This document shows positions 1-7,666 of a stretch of DNA of 64,000 nucleotides, one piece after another (position 1 is the first letter of the stretch; every line of letters starts with the position of its first letter). Below the pieces are notes generated by a model that worked only from the letters and a program-made list of their open reading frames with translations, made no database searches and was not told the DNA's origin. The DNA is taken from positions 1,240,001 to 1,304,000 of the forward strand of contig NZ_JAPJDC010000001.1 in NCBI RefSeq assembly GCF_026241855.1, given 5' to 3'. The stretch is from Curtobacterium flaccumfaciens pv. betae (lineage in GTDB: Bacteria > Actinomycetota > Actinomycetes > Actinomycetales > Microbacteriaceae). Both the position numbers and the translations under genes were made by a program.

Positions 1-690
1 GTCGAGGACCGGCCGGAGTCGTCCGTACTGGATCGCGAGGTCCTCGGATCGCAGGACGCGCTGCGCGGGCCGCTCGTCGGTGACCTCGACGGACAGCATC
101 CGGTCGCCCCGGAACGCCCGCACCCCGTCGCGCATCCGGCACCAGGCGATCAGGTACCACTGACCGTCCTTCCCGATCGACCCCAGCGGTTCGACGTCCC
201 GGACGGACTCCGCTCCGTCGGCGTCCCGGTACCGGAGTCGCACGACTCGATCCGCGCGCAGGGCCGCCGCGAACTCGGCCGGGACGACCGTGTCCTCGTC
301 GTCCTCCAGGAAGTGCACCCGGGAGGCCAGCGCGCTGGCTCGTGCGGCATCGCCGGCGGGCATCACCGCGAGCGTCTTCCTGGCCGCGGTGTGCGCCGCG
401 TGCCGGAACGGACTGCGCCCCAGCGAGCCGAGCCCGATCAGCACCGCGAGGGCTTCATCCGGCGTGAAGCCCGCCGGACCGAGCGTCGCGGACGCGTCGA
501 TGACGTACCCACCCGTCCGGCCGGGCTCCGCCCAGATGGGCACACCCGACTGCTGCAACGCGGAGATGTCCCGTTCGATGGTCCGGACCGACACCTCGAA
601 CCGCTCCGCGAGACGTCGCGCGCTCCGCGGTTGCGGGGAGGCGGCGCGCAACTCCTCCACGAGGCCGTAGAGCCGATCGGTGCGATTCAC
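1..690 (-). CDS. WYL-domain HTH transcriptional regulator (3' end cut by window edge)
   Basis: The reading frame runs from a GTG at 690 to the left edge (230 codons, no stop), so the C-terminus is missing. Residues 1-60 form an HTH_11-type winged helix (RLYGLVEELRAA followed by SVRTIERDISALQQSGVPI). Residues 125-230 are a WYL domain with the family tripeptide W178-Y179-L180 in GQWYLIAW. Family members (YafY/DeoR-like) are cytoplasmic DNA-binding regulators, and several sense nucleic-acid or nucleotide ligands. The GTG is preferred because an upstream ATG runs into a stop after three codons and a GAGGAT lies at a usable distance upstream. The gene is divergent from the SMI1-like gene at 791. 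Its target cannot be told from this window. Confidence 0.85.
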   Translation of the reverse strand, partial: MNRTDRLYGLVEELRAASPQPRSARRLAERFEVSVRTIERDISALQQSGVPIWAEPGRTGGYVIDASATLGPAGFTPDEALAVLIGLGSLGRSPFRHAAHTAARKTLAVMPAGDAARASALASRVHFLEDDEDTVVPAEFAAALRADRVVRLRYRDADGAESVRDVEPLGSIGKDGQWYLIAWCRMRDGVRAFRGDRMLSVEVTDERPAQRVLRSEDLAIQYGRLRPVLD

Positions 691-778
691 CTGGCCATCC
701 TCGCTGCCGTGCCGAGGGTTCCGTCAGATCCACGCCGTCTCGTCTGCCACGTGCTCGTGGGGCTCGCATCCGTCCGCC

Positions 779-784
779 TAGGCT
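779..784 (+). promoter_or_regulatory. -10 hexamer TAGGCT for a leaderless start at 791
   Basis: TAGGCT ends six bases before the GTG at 791. No Shine-Dalgarno sequence precedes that GTG, so the mRNA probably begins at the start codon. No convincing -35 box is visible. Confidence 0.6.
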
Positions 785-790
785 GCGGGG

Positions 791-1354
791 GTGTCTGCAG
801 CCCTGACCGTCGAACTCCTCCGGACGTTCGGCGTTGCGATCGAACGCGGGTTGTCCGAACGGGAACTGGCCCGGGCCGAGCGTCGGTACGGCGTCCGGTT
901 CGGCGCGGACCACCGAGCCCTGCTTTCCCTCGCAGTGCCGAGCGGGGACGGCTGGTTCGACTGGCGCGCTCGGAACGACGAACGGCTGCGACGGGCGATC
1001 CGGTGGCCGGTCGAGGGTGTCCTGTTCGACGTCCGTCACGACGCCTTCTGGCCCGGGTCGTGGGGCGAGCGACCCAGCGATGAGTCGCAGCGTCTCGAGG
1101 TGGCCGAGCGGCACCTGCTGCAGTGGCCGCAGCTGGTGCCGTTGTACTCGCACCGCTACCTGCCTGCCGCGCCGGTCGGCAGCAGGGCGCCCGTCTTCTC
1201 GGTGTACCAGACGGACGTGGTCATCTACGGCGATGATCTCGTCGACTACGTCAAGCGGGAGTTCCGGCCGGATCGTACCGAGCGGGAGACCAGCGTCGGG
1301 ATGCACGACCTGGAGCCGTGGACGCTGCTCGCCTTCGGCGAGGACGTCCCCTGA
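791..1354 (+). CDS. SMI1/KNR4-like hypothetical protein
   Basis: A 187-residue soluble protein of unknown role. Residues 20-50 (LSERELARAERRYGVRF, then DHRALLSL) match the opening helix pair of SMI1/KNR4 (SUKH) domains. The later tryptophan-rich segments (GWFDWRARND, HDAFWPGSWG, FSVYQTDVVIYGDDL) also fit that fold. SUKH proteins often act as immunity proteins to contact-dependent or polymorphic toxins, but no toxin gene is next to it, so immunity is not claimed. The GTG start is fixed by the hexamer at 779-784. It is followed by a palindromic repeat and then corA. Confidence 0.75.
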   Translation: MSAALTVELLRTFGVAIERGLSERELARAERRYGVRFGADHRALLSLAVPSGDGWFDWRARNDERLRRAIRWPVEGVLFDVRHDAFWPGSWGERPSDESQRLEVAERHLLQWPQLVPLYSHRYLPAAPVGSRAPVFSVYQTDVVIYGDDLVDYVKREFRPDRTERETSVGMHDLEPWTLLAFGEDVP

Positions 1355-1400
1355 ACGCAACGAGCGGATCCGGCTGCCGGCGGTTCTGAACGCAACGGCT

Positions 1401-1448
1401 GACGGACTGGAGGCGCGGTGCCAGCCGGCACCGTGCCTCCCGTCCGTC
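1401..1448. repeat. Palindrome family 1, copy 1 (hybrid arms)
   Basis: A 48-bp imperfect palindrome centred at 1424.5, between the SMI1-like gene and corA, both reading right. The core reads GTGCCAGCCGGCAC instead of the usual GTGCCAGCTGGCAC. The left arm carries GGACTGGAGG (subtype A) while the right arm carries CCTCCCGTCC (subtype B), so this copy mixes the two subtypes and has three mispairs, one of them a possible G-U. Confidence 0.9.
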
Positions 1449-1593
1449 CCGGGGTCGCGCCCAGGGCGTGTCAGGACTCCGACAGGAATCCGGCGCGCAG
1501 CGTGAGGGGTCCGTCAGGGAAGCGCTCGCGCCGTCGGCGGTCCGGCATGCTCGGCAGGTTGCCCGCACGCACCACGGAACCAGGAGGACACCG

Positions 1594-2664
1594 GTGGCCC
1601 TCATCGACAACGGCATCTACGTCAACGGAACGCGGACGGACTCGCCCGCGGACCTCGGGCGCACGTACGAAGCGCTCGACGCCGCCGGGAGGGGCGCGAT
1701 GGCCTGGATCGGGCTGTTCCGACCGACCGCCAACGAACTGGCCTCCGTCGCCGACGAGTTCGGGCTGCACCCGCTCGCCGTCGAGGACGCGCACAAGGGG
1801 CACCAGCGGGCGAAGCTCGAGCGGTACGGCGACACCCTGTTCGTGGTGCTGCGACCCGCCTGGTACGACGAGGACGAGGAGACGGTCGAGTTCGGTGAGG
1901 TGCACCTGTTCACCGGGCGCGACTTCGTCGTCACCGTCCGGCAGGCGGAACGGCCGAACCTCGCCGACGTGCGGAAGCGACTCGAAGCCGACCCGGACGC
2001 CCTGGGGCGCGGGTCCGAGGCGGTGCTCTGCGCGGTCCTCGACGAGGTCATCGACAGCTACGCCCCGGTCGTCGCCGGGCTGCAGGACGACATCGACGAC
2101 ATCGAGGACGACCTGTTCGACGGCGACGTCGACCCGGCGTCCTCGCGGCGGATCTACCAGCTGCTCAGCGAGGTCATCGGGTTCCAGCGTGCCATCGGCC
2201 CGCTGCCCGGGATGCTCAACGCGTTGCTGCGGGGTGCCGAGAAGTACGGCACGGACACCGAGGTGCAGAACCAGCTGCGGAACGTCCTCGACCACGCGAT
2301 CCGCGTCACCGAGCGGGTGGACACGTTCCGGACGCTGCTCGAGAACGCCCTCACGCTGCACTCGACCCTGGTGACGCAGGAGCAGAACGACGCGATGCGC
2401 CGGATGACCAGCGCGAGCCTGGCACAGGGGGAGGAGAGCCGGCGGCTGGCTCGGGCGTCGATGGAGCAGGGCGAAGAGGTGAAGAAGATCTCGTCGTGGG
2501 CGGCGATCCTGTTCGCCCCGACGTTGGTGGCGTCGATCTACGGCATGAACTTCGAGCACATGCCCGAGCTGCGGTGGGCGTGGGGGTACCCGGCGGCGAT
2601 CGTCGCGATGGTCCTGCTGGCGGTCGTGCTGTGGGCGGTGTTCAAGCGGCGGCACTGGCTCTGA
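1594..2664 (+). CDS. corA: CorA-family magnesium/cobalt channel
   Basis: A 356-residue CorA family protein that carries Mg2+ (and Co2+) across the cytoplasmic membrane as a pentamer. The long acidic N-terminal cytoplasmic domain is followed by two C-terminal membrane segments (about residues 295-315 and 327-348), separated by the signature G317-M318-N319 (YGMNFEHMPEL) and ending in basic KRRHWL. The GTG start is chosen because AGGAGG at 1582-1587 stands six bases upstream; a longer frame from 1468 lacks such a site and adds non-homologous residues. Length is normal for actinobacterial CorA. It is flanked on both sides by palindromic repeats and is probably transcribed alone. Confidence 0.93.
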   Translation: MALIDNGIYVNGTRTDSPADLGRTYEALDAAGRGAMAWIGLFRPTANELASVADEFGLHPLAVEDAHKGHQRAKLERYGDTLFVVLRPAWYDEDEETVEFGEVHLFTGRDFVVTVRQAERPNLADVRKRLEADPDALGRGSEAVLCAVLDEVIDSYAPVVAGLQDDIDDIEDDLFDGDVDPASSRRIYQLLSEVIGFQRAIGPLPGMLNALLRGAEKYGTDTEVQNQLRNVLDHAIRVTERVDTFRTLLENALTLHSTLVTQEQNDAMRRMTSASLAQGEESRRLARASMEQGEEVKKISSWAAILFAPTLVASIYGMNFEHMPELRWAWGYPAAIVAMVLLAVVLWAVFKRRHWL

Positions 2665-2675
2665 GCGTGCGTGAC

Positions 2676-2723
2676 GACGGACTGGAGGCGCGGTGCCAGC
2701 TGGCACCGTGCCTCCAGTCCGTC
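2676..2723. repeat. Palindrome family 1, copy 2 (subtype A)
   Basis: A 48-bp palindrome centred at 2699.5, starting 11 bases after the corA stop. Outer arms are GACGGACTGG and CCAGTCCGTC, the core is GTGCCAGCTGGCAC, and there is one G-T wobble in the stem. Confidence 0.95.
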
Positions 2724-2837
2724 CGCTGGTCGCGTCGCGCGACCGACGCCGGCTTGTTCACCCAACCGACGCATGCGCGTGGCAGGGTGGTCCGGGGCAT
2801 CGTCGCCCGCAGCCCAGCCAGCCGCCAGCGGAGCACG

Positions 2838-3650
2838 ATGCCAACACCCGACCTGATGATCGTCACGGACCTCGACGGGACGTTCCTCGACCACCACGAC
2901 TACTCGTTCGACGCGGCCCTGCCGATGCTGGAACAGCTGCGGGCGGACGACGTCCCCGTGGTGTTCTGCAGCAGCAAGACGCGTGCCGAGATCACGGCGC
3001 TGCAGGCGCGCACCGGGCTCGACGGGCACGCGTTCGTGGCGGAGAACGGCGCGGTCGTGGTCGGATCGGCGGGCGAGGTGCTGGTCGGACCGGTCGACGG
3101 CGACCTCGAGCGGCTGCACGCCGAACTCGCTCGCGTCCGCCGGGCACTGCATCTGCGGTTCGAGACCTTCGGCGGCGTGACCGACGCGGTCGTCGCCGCG
3201 TGGACCGGCCTCGACCTCGAAGCGGCCGGACGCGCGCAGCAGCGCGAGGCGTCCGAGGTGCTGCTCTGGCACGCCGAGGACGACGACCGGGCCGACGCGT
3301 TCCGCGCGGCGCTCGCCGCGGTCGGCCTCGACCTGGTGCGGGGCGGCCGGTTCTGGCACGTGCTGCCGGCGGGCCGCGACAAGGGTGCGGCGGTCCGGAC
3401 GCTGATCGCCGACCGCGAGCGTCGGACGGGGACCACCCCGCGCACGATCGGACTCGGTGACGGCCCGAACGACACCGCGTTGCTCGACGCGGTCGACTTC
3501 GCCGTCGTGGTCCGCGGGCACGGCCCGGCACCCGGACCACTCGCCGACGACCGCCCCGAGCGCGTCCACCGCACGACCGCCCCCGGCCCGCAAGGCTGGA
3601 CCGAGGGCCTCACCCGGTTCACCACCCCGTCCGTCAGGAGCCACCGATGA
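2838..3650 (+). CDS. HAD phosphatase of the mannosyl/glucosyl-3-phosphoglycerate phosphatase family
   Basis: A 270-residue HAD-superfamily Cof-type phosphatase. The nucleophile motif is D11-L-D13-G-T. Further family motifs are CSSKTRAEI (motif II region), a GRDKGAAV lysine segment and GLGDGPNDT (motif IV). The sequence resembles MpgP/GpgP enzymes, which remove the phosphate from mannosyl- or glucosyl-3-phosphoglycerate to give the compatible solute mannosylglycerate or glucosylglycerate. The stop codon overlaps the start of the synthase gene by four bases (ATGA at 3647-3650), so the two proteins are probably translationally coupled and act in sequence in the cytoplasm. The sugar is inferred from the partner enzyme. 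Confidence 0.85.
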   Translation: MPTPDLMIVTDLDGTFLDHHDYSFDAALPMLEQLRADDVPVVFCSSKTRAEITALQARTGLDGHAFVAENGAVVVGSAGEVLVGPVDGDLERLHAELARVRRALHLRFETFGGVTDAVVAAWTGLDLEAAGRAQQREASEVLLWHAEDDDRADAFRAALAAVGLDLVRGGRFWHVLPAGRDKGAAVRTLIADRERRTGTTPRTIGLGDGPNDTALLDAVDFAVVVRGHGPAPGPLADDRPERVHRTTAPGPQGWTEGLTRFTTPSVRSHR

Positions 3651-4861
3651 GCGACTTCCACCAGAACGGCGTCATCACGACGTTCCACGACCTCGGTCGC
3701 CGCAGCACCGCGAGCCTCGAGGAGGACCTGCGGGGCTTCGCCGAGAAACGCCCGATGAGCCTGATCCTGCCGGCGCTGTACTCCGAGCTCGAGCGTCCGG
3801 CCCTGTCGCGGATCGTCGACGAGCTGGCCGAGGCCGACTGGCTCAGCGAGATCGTGATCGGGCTCGACCGGGCCGACCGCTCCCAGTTCGAGCACGCCCG
3901 CGAGTTCTTCTCGCGGCTGCCGCAGCGGCACCGCATCCTGTGGAACGACGGGCCGCGGCTGCGCGAGCTCGACGCCGAACTGGAGCGCGCGGGACTGGCG
4001 CCGGGGGAGCCGGGCAAGGGCCGGAACGTCTGGTACTGCACCGGGTACGCCCTGGCGTCGGAGCGAGCGGACTGCATCGCCCTGCACGACTGCGACATCA
4101 CCACGTACGAGCGGGGCATGCTCGCGCGGCTGTTCTACCCGGTCGCGAACCCCGCGTTCGACTACGAGTTCTCGAAGGGCTACTACGCCCGCGTCGCCGA
4201 CGGTCGGATCAACGGCCGCGCCGCGCGGCTGCTCGTCGGGCCGCTGCTCCGCTCGCTCCGCCAGGTCTACGGGGAGTCCGAGTACCTGGAGTACCTGAGC
4301 AGCTTCCGGTACCCGCTGTCCGGCGAGTTCGCGATGCGCGCCCACGTGCTGAACGGCCTGAAGATCCCCGGCGACTGGGGACTCGAGATCGGCATGCTCT
4401 CCGAGGTGTACCGCGACTACGCGACCCGGCAGGTGTGCCAGGTGGAGATCGCCGACGCGTACGACCACAAGCACCAGCCCCTCGCCGAGGCCGACGGCAC
4501 CGGCGGCCTCGCCCGGATGGGCAACGACATCGTGCAGTCGCTGCTCCGGAAGCTCGCGACCATGGGCGTCCCACTCACGTCCGACTCGTTCCGCGTGCTC
4601 AAGGCGACGTACTACCGGAACGCGCTCGACATCGTCGAGGTGTACCGGCACGAAGCCGAGATGAGCGGGCTCACGTTCGACCAGCACGCCGAGGAAGCCG
4701 CGGTGGAGCTCTTCACCAAGGCGATCCTCGATGCCGGCGGCGCCTTCACGGCGCGGCCGAACGACAAGCCGTTCATCCCGAGCTGGAGCCGGGTGCGCTC
4801 AGCGGTGCCGGACGTGCTCGACCGGCTGCGGGACGCGGTGGAGGCGGACCAGCAGGACTGA
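3647..4861 (+). CDS. gpgS: Glucosyl-3-phosphoglycerate synthase-like glycosyltransferase
   Basis: A 404-residue GT-A fold, retaining glycosyltransferase. Visible motifs are LPALYSE (residues 41-47), GKGRNVW (123-129), the metal-binding D148-C-D150 in ALHDCDITTYERG, and GDWGLEIGML. The length and these motifs match bacterial GpgS, which joins glucose from NDP-glucose to 3-phosphoglycerate. The upstream overlapping phosphatase would then release glucosylglycerate, a solute made under salt stress or nitrogen limitation in several bacteria. Mannosyl specificity remains possible because the donor cannot be read from sequence. The gene ends 33 bases before a perfect palindrome that also faces the end of the convergent monooxygenase gene. 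Confidence 0.85.
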   Translation: MSDFHQNGVITTFHDLGRRSTASLEEDLRGFAEKRPMSLILPALYSELERPALSRIVDELAEADWLSEIVIGLDRADRSQFEHAREFFSRLPQRHRILWNDGPRLRELDAELERAGLAPGEPGKGRNVWYCTGYALASERADCIALHDCDITTYERGMLARLFYPVANPAFDYEFSKGYYARVADGRINGRAARLLVGPLLRSLRQVYGESEYLEYLSSFRYPLSGEFAMRAHVLNGLKIPGDWGLEIGMLSEVYRDYATRQVCQVEIADAYDHKHQPLAEADGTGGLARMGNDIVQSLLRKLATMGVPLTSDSFRVLKATYYRNALDIVEVYRHEAEMSGLTFDQHAEEAAVELFTKAILDAGGAFTARPNDKPFIPSWSRVRSAVPDVLDRLRDAVEADQQD

Positions 4862-4894
4862 TCTGGCGCCGTGAGCGCGCCCTGGGCGCGGGTC

Positions 4895-4948
4895 AACGGC
4901 GGACGGGAGGCACAGTGCCAGCTGGCACTGTGCCTCCCGTCCGCCGTT
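4895..4948. repeat. Palindrome family 1, copy 3 (perfect, 54 bp)
   Basis: A perfect 54-bp palindrome (AACGGC ends, centre 4921.5) between convergent gpgS and the luciferase-like gene. The stem reads ACAGTGCC on the left and GGCACTGT on the right: a G-to-A change on one side is matched by C-to-T on the other, so pairing is kept. Confidence 0.97.
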
Positions 4949-4960
4949 CTGGCGCCGTTC

Positions 4961-5992
4961 TCAGACCGCGCGCTCCGGCGCCCAGCCGAGTTCCGGACCC
5001 AGCCGCTCGGCGATGTCCGTGATGATCTGGGCGTAGTCGTCGGGCTCGAACGAGAACGGGAGTGCGAAGGCGACCTCGGTGACCGCCTGGTAGCCGACGT
5101 CGGCACGGAGCCGGTCCGCGATCTCGGCCGACGTGCCCACCAGGTCGGCGGCGAAGAGCATCCCGGCGGGGCCCTGCGGCACGCCGACGCGACCCGAGCG
5201 GCTGTCGACGTAGGCGCGGTAGCGGGCCTCTTGCTCGGCGGTCGCGGTGTCGGTCGGGATGACGACCAGGCCCTGCGAGACGCGGGCGCCAGCGGGGTCG
5301 GGGTGGACGTCGAGGTAGGCGTCGATCTGAGCGCGCTGGTTCGTGGCGAAGTCCGTGCCGTTCTCGCTGCGGGTGACGCTCGAGGTGAGCAGGTGGAAGC
5401 CGTTCTCACCCGCCCAGACGGCCGACTTCGTGCTGCCGGTGCCGTACCAGATCCGTTCGGCCAGGCCGGCGCTGTGCGGCTGGACGGTGCTCGCGAACTC
5501 TTCGATGCCGCGGCGTTCGACGGTCTCGGTGGCCGTCACCGGGTCACCGCGCACCAGGGCACGGAAGCGCAGGAGCCGGTCGTTGCCGAGGTCCTCGTGC
5601 TCCAGGGTGTCGGGGTAGATCGCGTCGCGGTACAGGTCGAAGTTCATCGGGGTGCCGACCGAGAACCCCGGGTTCAGGCGGCCGCCGAGCAGGACGTCGA
5701 CCGTGCTGAGGTCCTCCGCGAGGCGGAACGGGTTCTCCGCGCCGATCGGGGTGACGGCGGTGCCCAGGTCGATGCGCGAGGTGCGCTGCGAGGCGGCGGC
5801 CAGCACCGCGACGGGGGAGGAGATGCCGTGCTGCAGGTGCCGGTGGCGCAGCCAGGCGCTGTCGAAGCCCAGGGCCTCGGCGCGCTCGATCACGCGCAGG
5901 GTGTCCTCGTGGCCCTCGGACGGTCGTGCGGGGTCGAACGACCCGATCGTCAGGAAGCCGATCCGGTGCAGGGGAGTTCCGTCGAGGGGCAT
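4961..5992 (-). CDS. LLM-class flavin-dependent monooxygenase
   Basis: A 343-residue bacterial luciferase-like (LLM) TIM-barrel oxidoreductase, expected to use FMNH2 or F420H2 supplied by a separate reductase. Typical features are the N-terminal IGFLTIG strand, the GFDSAWLRHRHL segment, the LGTAVTPIG strand and the GGRLNPGFSVG loop. No signal peptide is present. The ATG at 5992 is preceded by CACGAT six bases upstream, a weak leaderless-type promoter. It lies next to the VOC-protein gene on the same strand but is separated by about 60 bases. The substrate is unknown. Confidence 0.85.
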   Translation of the reverse strand: MPLDGTPLHRIGFLTIGSFDPARPSEGHEDTLRVIERAEALGFDSAWLRHRHLQHGISSPVAVLAAASQRTSRIDLGTAVTPIGAENPFRLAEDLSTVDVLLGGRLNPGFSVGTPMNFDLYRDAIYPDTLEHEDLGNDRLLRFRALVRGDPVTATETVERRGIEEFASTVQPHSAGLAERIWYGTGSTKSAVWAGENGFHLLTSSVTRSENGTDFATNQRAQIDAYLDVHPDPAGARVSQGLVVIPTDTATAEQEARYRAYVDSRSGRVGVPQGPAGMLFAADLVGTSAEIADRLRADVGYQAVTEVAFALPFSFEPDDYAQIITDIAERLGPELGWAPERAV

Positions 5993-6055
5993 GGGTCGAT
6001 CGTGCCAGATGCGTCGTGCCGTTCGTCCGTCGGTGACCGTTCCGCAGCCGCCGGC

Positions 6056-6448
6056 TCAGACACCGGTCTCCTTGATCAGGGCCTCGACGTTGTTGCCGTC
6101 CGGGTCGGACACGAACGCGGTGTACGCGCCGTACTCCGGCCAGTAGCGCGGCTCGTGCCGTGACACCCCGCCGGCGGCGACGGCTTCGCGGTGGAAGGCG
6201 TCGACCTCGCTCCGTGACCCGGCCTCGAACGCCAGGTGGAGTCCGCGCGTCGTCGCCTCGGGGGTCCGGGCGGTCTCGAGCGAGACGCTCGGGGTGTCGT
6301 CCCCGTGCTGCCAGAACTCGGCGACGGCATCCGTGCGGTAGCCCACTCCGATGCCGAGGGGCGCGAGGGCGGCGGTGTAGAACGCGTCGCTCGCGGCGAA
6401 GTCGCTGGCGAAGACGCCCAGGTGGTGCATGAGGTGACGACCCGGCAT
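6056..6448 (-). CDS. VOC-family (glyoxalase/dioxygenase-like) protein
   Basis: A 130-residue vicinal-oxygen-chelate protein. It opens with MHHLGVFASDFAASDAFYTAAL and ends with the paired strands AYTAFVSDPDGNNVEAL, the usual betaalphabetabetabeta halves. The metal ligands expected in active members are plausibly H8 or H9 and the glutamate of NNVEAL. Such proteins may be lyases, dioxygenases or fosfomycin/bleomycin-type resistance proteins; nothing here decides which. The gene starts leaderless from the hexamer at 6455-6460 and is divergent from the SMP-30 gene. Confidence 0.82.
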   Translation of the reverse strand: MPGRHLMHHLGVFASDFAASDAFYTAALAPLGIGVGYRTDAVAEFWQHGDDTPSVSLETARTPEATTRGLHLAFEAGSRSEVDAFHREAVAAGGVSRHEPRYWPEYGAYTAFVSDPDGNNVEALIKETGV

Positions 6449-6454
6449 GGGACG

Positions 6455-6460
6455 ACCCTA
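6455..6460 (-). promoter_or_regulatory. -10 hexamer TAGGGT for a leaderless start at 6448
   Basis: On the minus strand TAGGGT is followed by six bases (CGTCCC) and then the ATG of the VOC gene. Confidence 0.6.
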
Positions 6461-6518
6461 GGCCGCCGTCACGGCATCCGTCCGGGCAGCGTCCCGGTCC
6501 CGCTGGCAGGCTGGGTCC

Positions 6519-7385
6519 GTGCACATCACCCTGGACTCCGCAACCGACATCGTCATCTCCGGCATCCGTTTCCCGGAGGGGAACCGCTGGCACGACGGGC
6601 GGCTCTGGTACTCGGACATGCACACCGGCGAGGTGTTCTCGGTCGACCCGTCCTCGACCGACGGCCCCCGGCTCGAGGCCACCGTCGACGGGCAGTCGTC
6701 GGGGCTCGGGTGGCTCGCCGACGGGCGGTTGATCGTCAGCTCGATGGAGTCCCGCACGGTCGTCGCCGTCGACCCGGACGGCAGCACCTCGGTGTTCGCC
6801 GACCTGTCCACGATCGAGTCGTCGCTCGTGAACGACCTGGTCGTCGACGCCCAGACCGGCCGGACCTACATCGGTGCCTTCGGCTACGACCTGTACGCGG
6901 GCGAGGAACTGCGCCCCGGCCCGCTCTACGTGATCGACCCTGACGGCTCGGTCCGCCTCGCCGCCGAGGGCCTGGTGTTCCCGAACAGCGCCAACATCCT
7001 GCCCGGCACCCGGACCCTGGTGGTCAGCGAGACGTGGGGTGGCCGCCTCACCGCCTTCGACATCGAGGACGACGGCTCACTGACCGGACGTCGCGAGTGG
7101 GCAGCCCTGCCCGGCGGCGTGACCCCGGACGGCAGCACCGTCGACCGTGACGGCGCGATCTGGGTCTGCTCGGTCGACACGGGGGAGTTCCTGCGGGTCG
7201 TCGAGGGCGGCGAGGTGACGGACCGCATCGACGCACCCGGGGACTGCGCGATCGACTGTGCGCTCGGCGGCGAGGACGGTCGCACCCTCTACCTGGCGAC
7301 CGCCGACAGCTACGACCCGGCCGTGACGGCGCAGACGCGTGCCGGCCGGATCAGTTCGGTGCGGGTCGAGGTTCCGGGGTGGTGA
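6519..7385 (+). CDS. SMP-30/gluconolactonase/LRE-like beta-propeller enzyme
   Basis: A 288-residue six-bladed beta-propeller of the SMP-30/gluconolactonase family. It begins GIRFPEGNRWHDGRLWYSDMHTGEVFSVDP, where the glutamate of PEGNRW is the usual metal ligand. SSLVNDLVVDAQTGRTY supplies the conserved Asn-Asp pair, and further blade motifs include PNSANILPG and GTPDGSTVDRDGAIWV-like repeats. Family members hydrolyse sugar lactones in a Ca2+- or Zn2+-dependent way in the cytosol. The GTG start is fixed by CAGGCT six bases upstream. No other lactone-pathway enzyme is adjacent, so the substrate is open. Confidence 0.85.
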   Translation: MHITLDSATDIVISGIRFPEGNRWHDGRLWYSDMHTGEVFSVDPSSTDGPRLEATVDGQSSGLGWLADGRLIVSSMESRTVVAVDPDGSTSVFADLSTIESSLVNDLVVDAQTGRTYIGAFGYDLYAGEELRPGPLYVIDPDGSVRLAAEGLVFPNSANILPGTRTLVVSETWGGRLTAFDIEDDGSLTGRREWAALPGGVTPDGSTVDRDGAIWVCSVDTGEFLRVVEGGEVTDRIDAPGDCAIDCALGGEDGRTLYLATADSYDPAVTAQTRAGRISSVRVEVPGW

Positions 7386-7487
7386 ACCCGAGCGACCTCG
7401 CCGAGGCGACACGTCGTGCGGAGTACTGACGTCTGACCCCCGACGCGTGGCCGGGCGGGCGGCTCGGGGTCGATGGATGCACGCTCG

Positions 7488-7548
7488 GTGCGAGGTTGCA
7501 CTCCTGGTGCGAGGCATCGAGGGTCGCACCAGGTGCGCAACCTCGCAC
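7488..7548. repeat. Hairpin family 2, copy a
   Basis: Inverted repeat with 25-bp arms (7488-7512 and 7524-7548, three mismatches) and an 11-base loop. The left arm opens GTGCGAGGTTGC and the right arm closes GCAACCTCGCAC. It sits between two rightward genes and runs directly into the 16-bp tandem array. Confidence 0.9.
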
Positions 7549-7611
7549 CAGACGACACGGACGCCAGACGACACGCGCACCAGGCGACACGCGCACCAGA
7601 CGACACGGACC
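7548..7611. repeat. 16-bp tandem repeat, four units
   Basis: Units start at 7548, 7564, 7580 and 7596 with consensus CCAGRCGACACG followed by four variable bases. The first unit overlaps the terminal CC of the hairpin just upstream, so array and hairpin form one composite element. The period is not a multiple of three and no gene covers it. Confidence 0.9.
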
Positions 7612-7666
7612 CCGCACCCCTCCGGGTACGGCAGACTGCACGGACAAGCATCCAGGAGTGATCGTC

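Noticed and set aside
455..1360. Long minus-strand frame opposite the SMI1-like gene
   Set aside because: Composition is Arg/Gly/Pro-rich with no domain, and it opposes a frame with a good promoter and family match. Many other long antisense frames in the window were dropped for the same reason (high GC at third positions).
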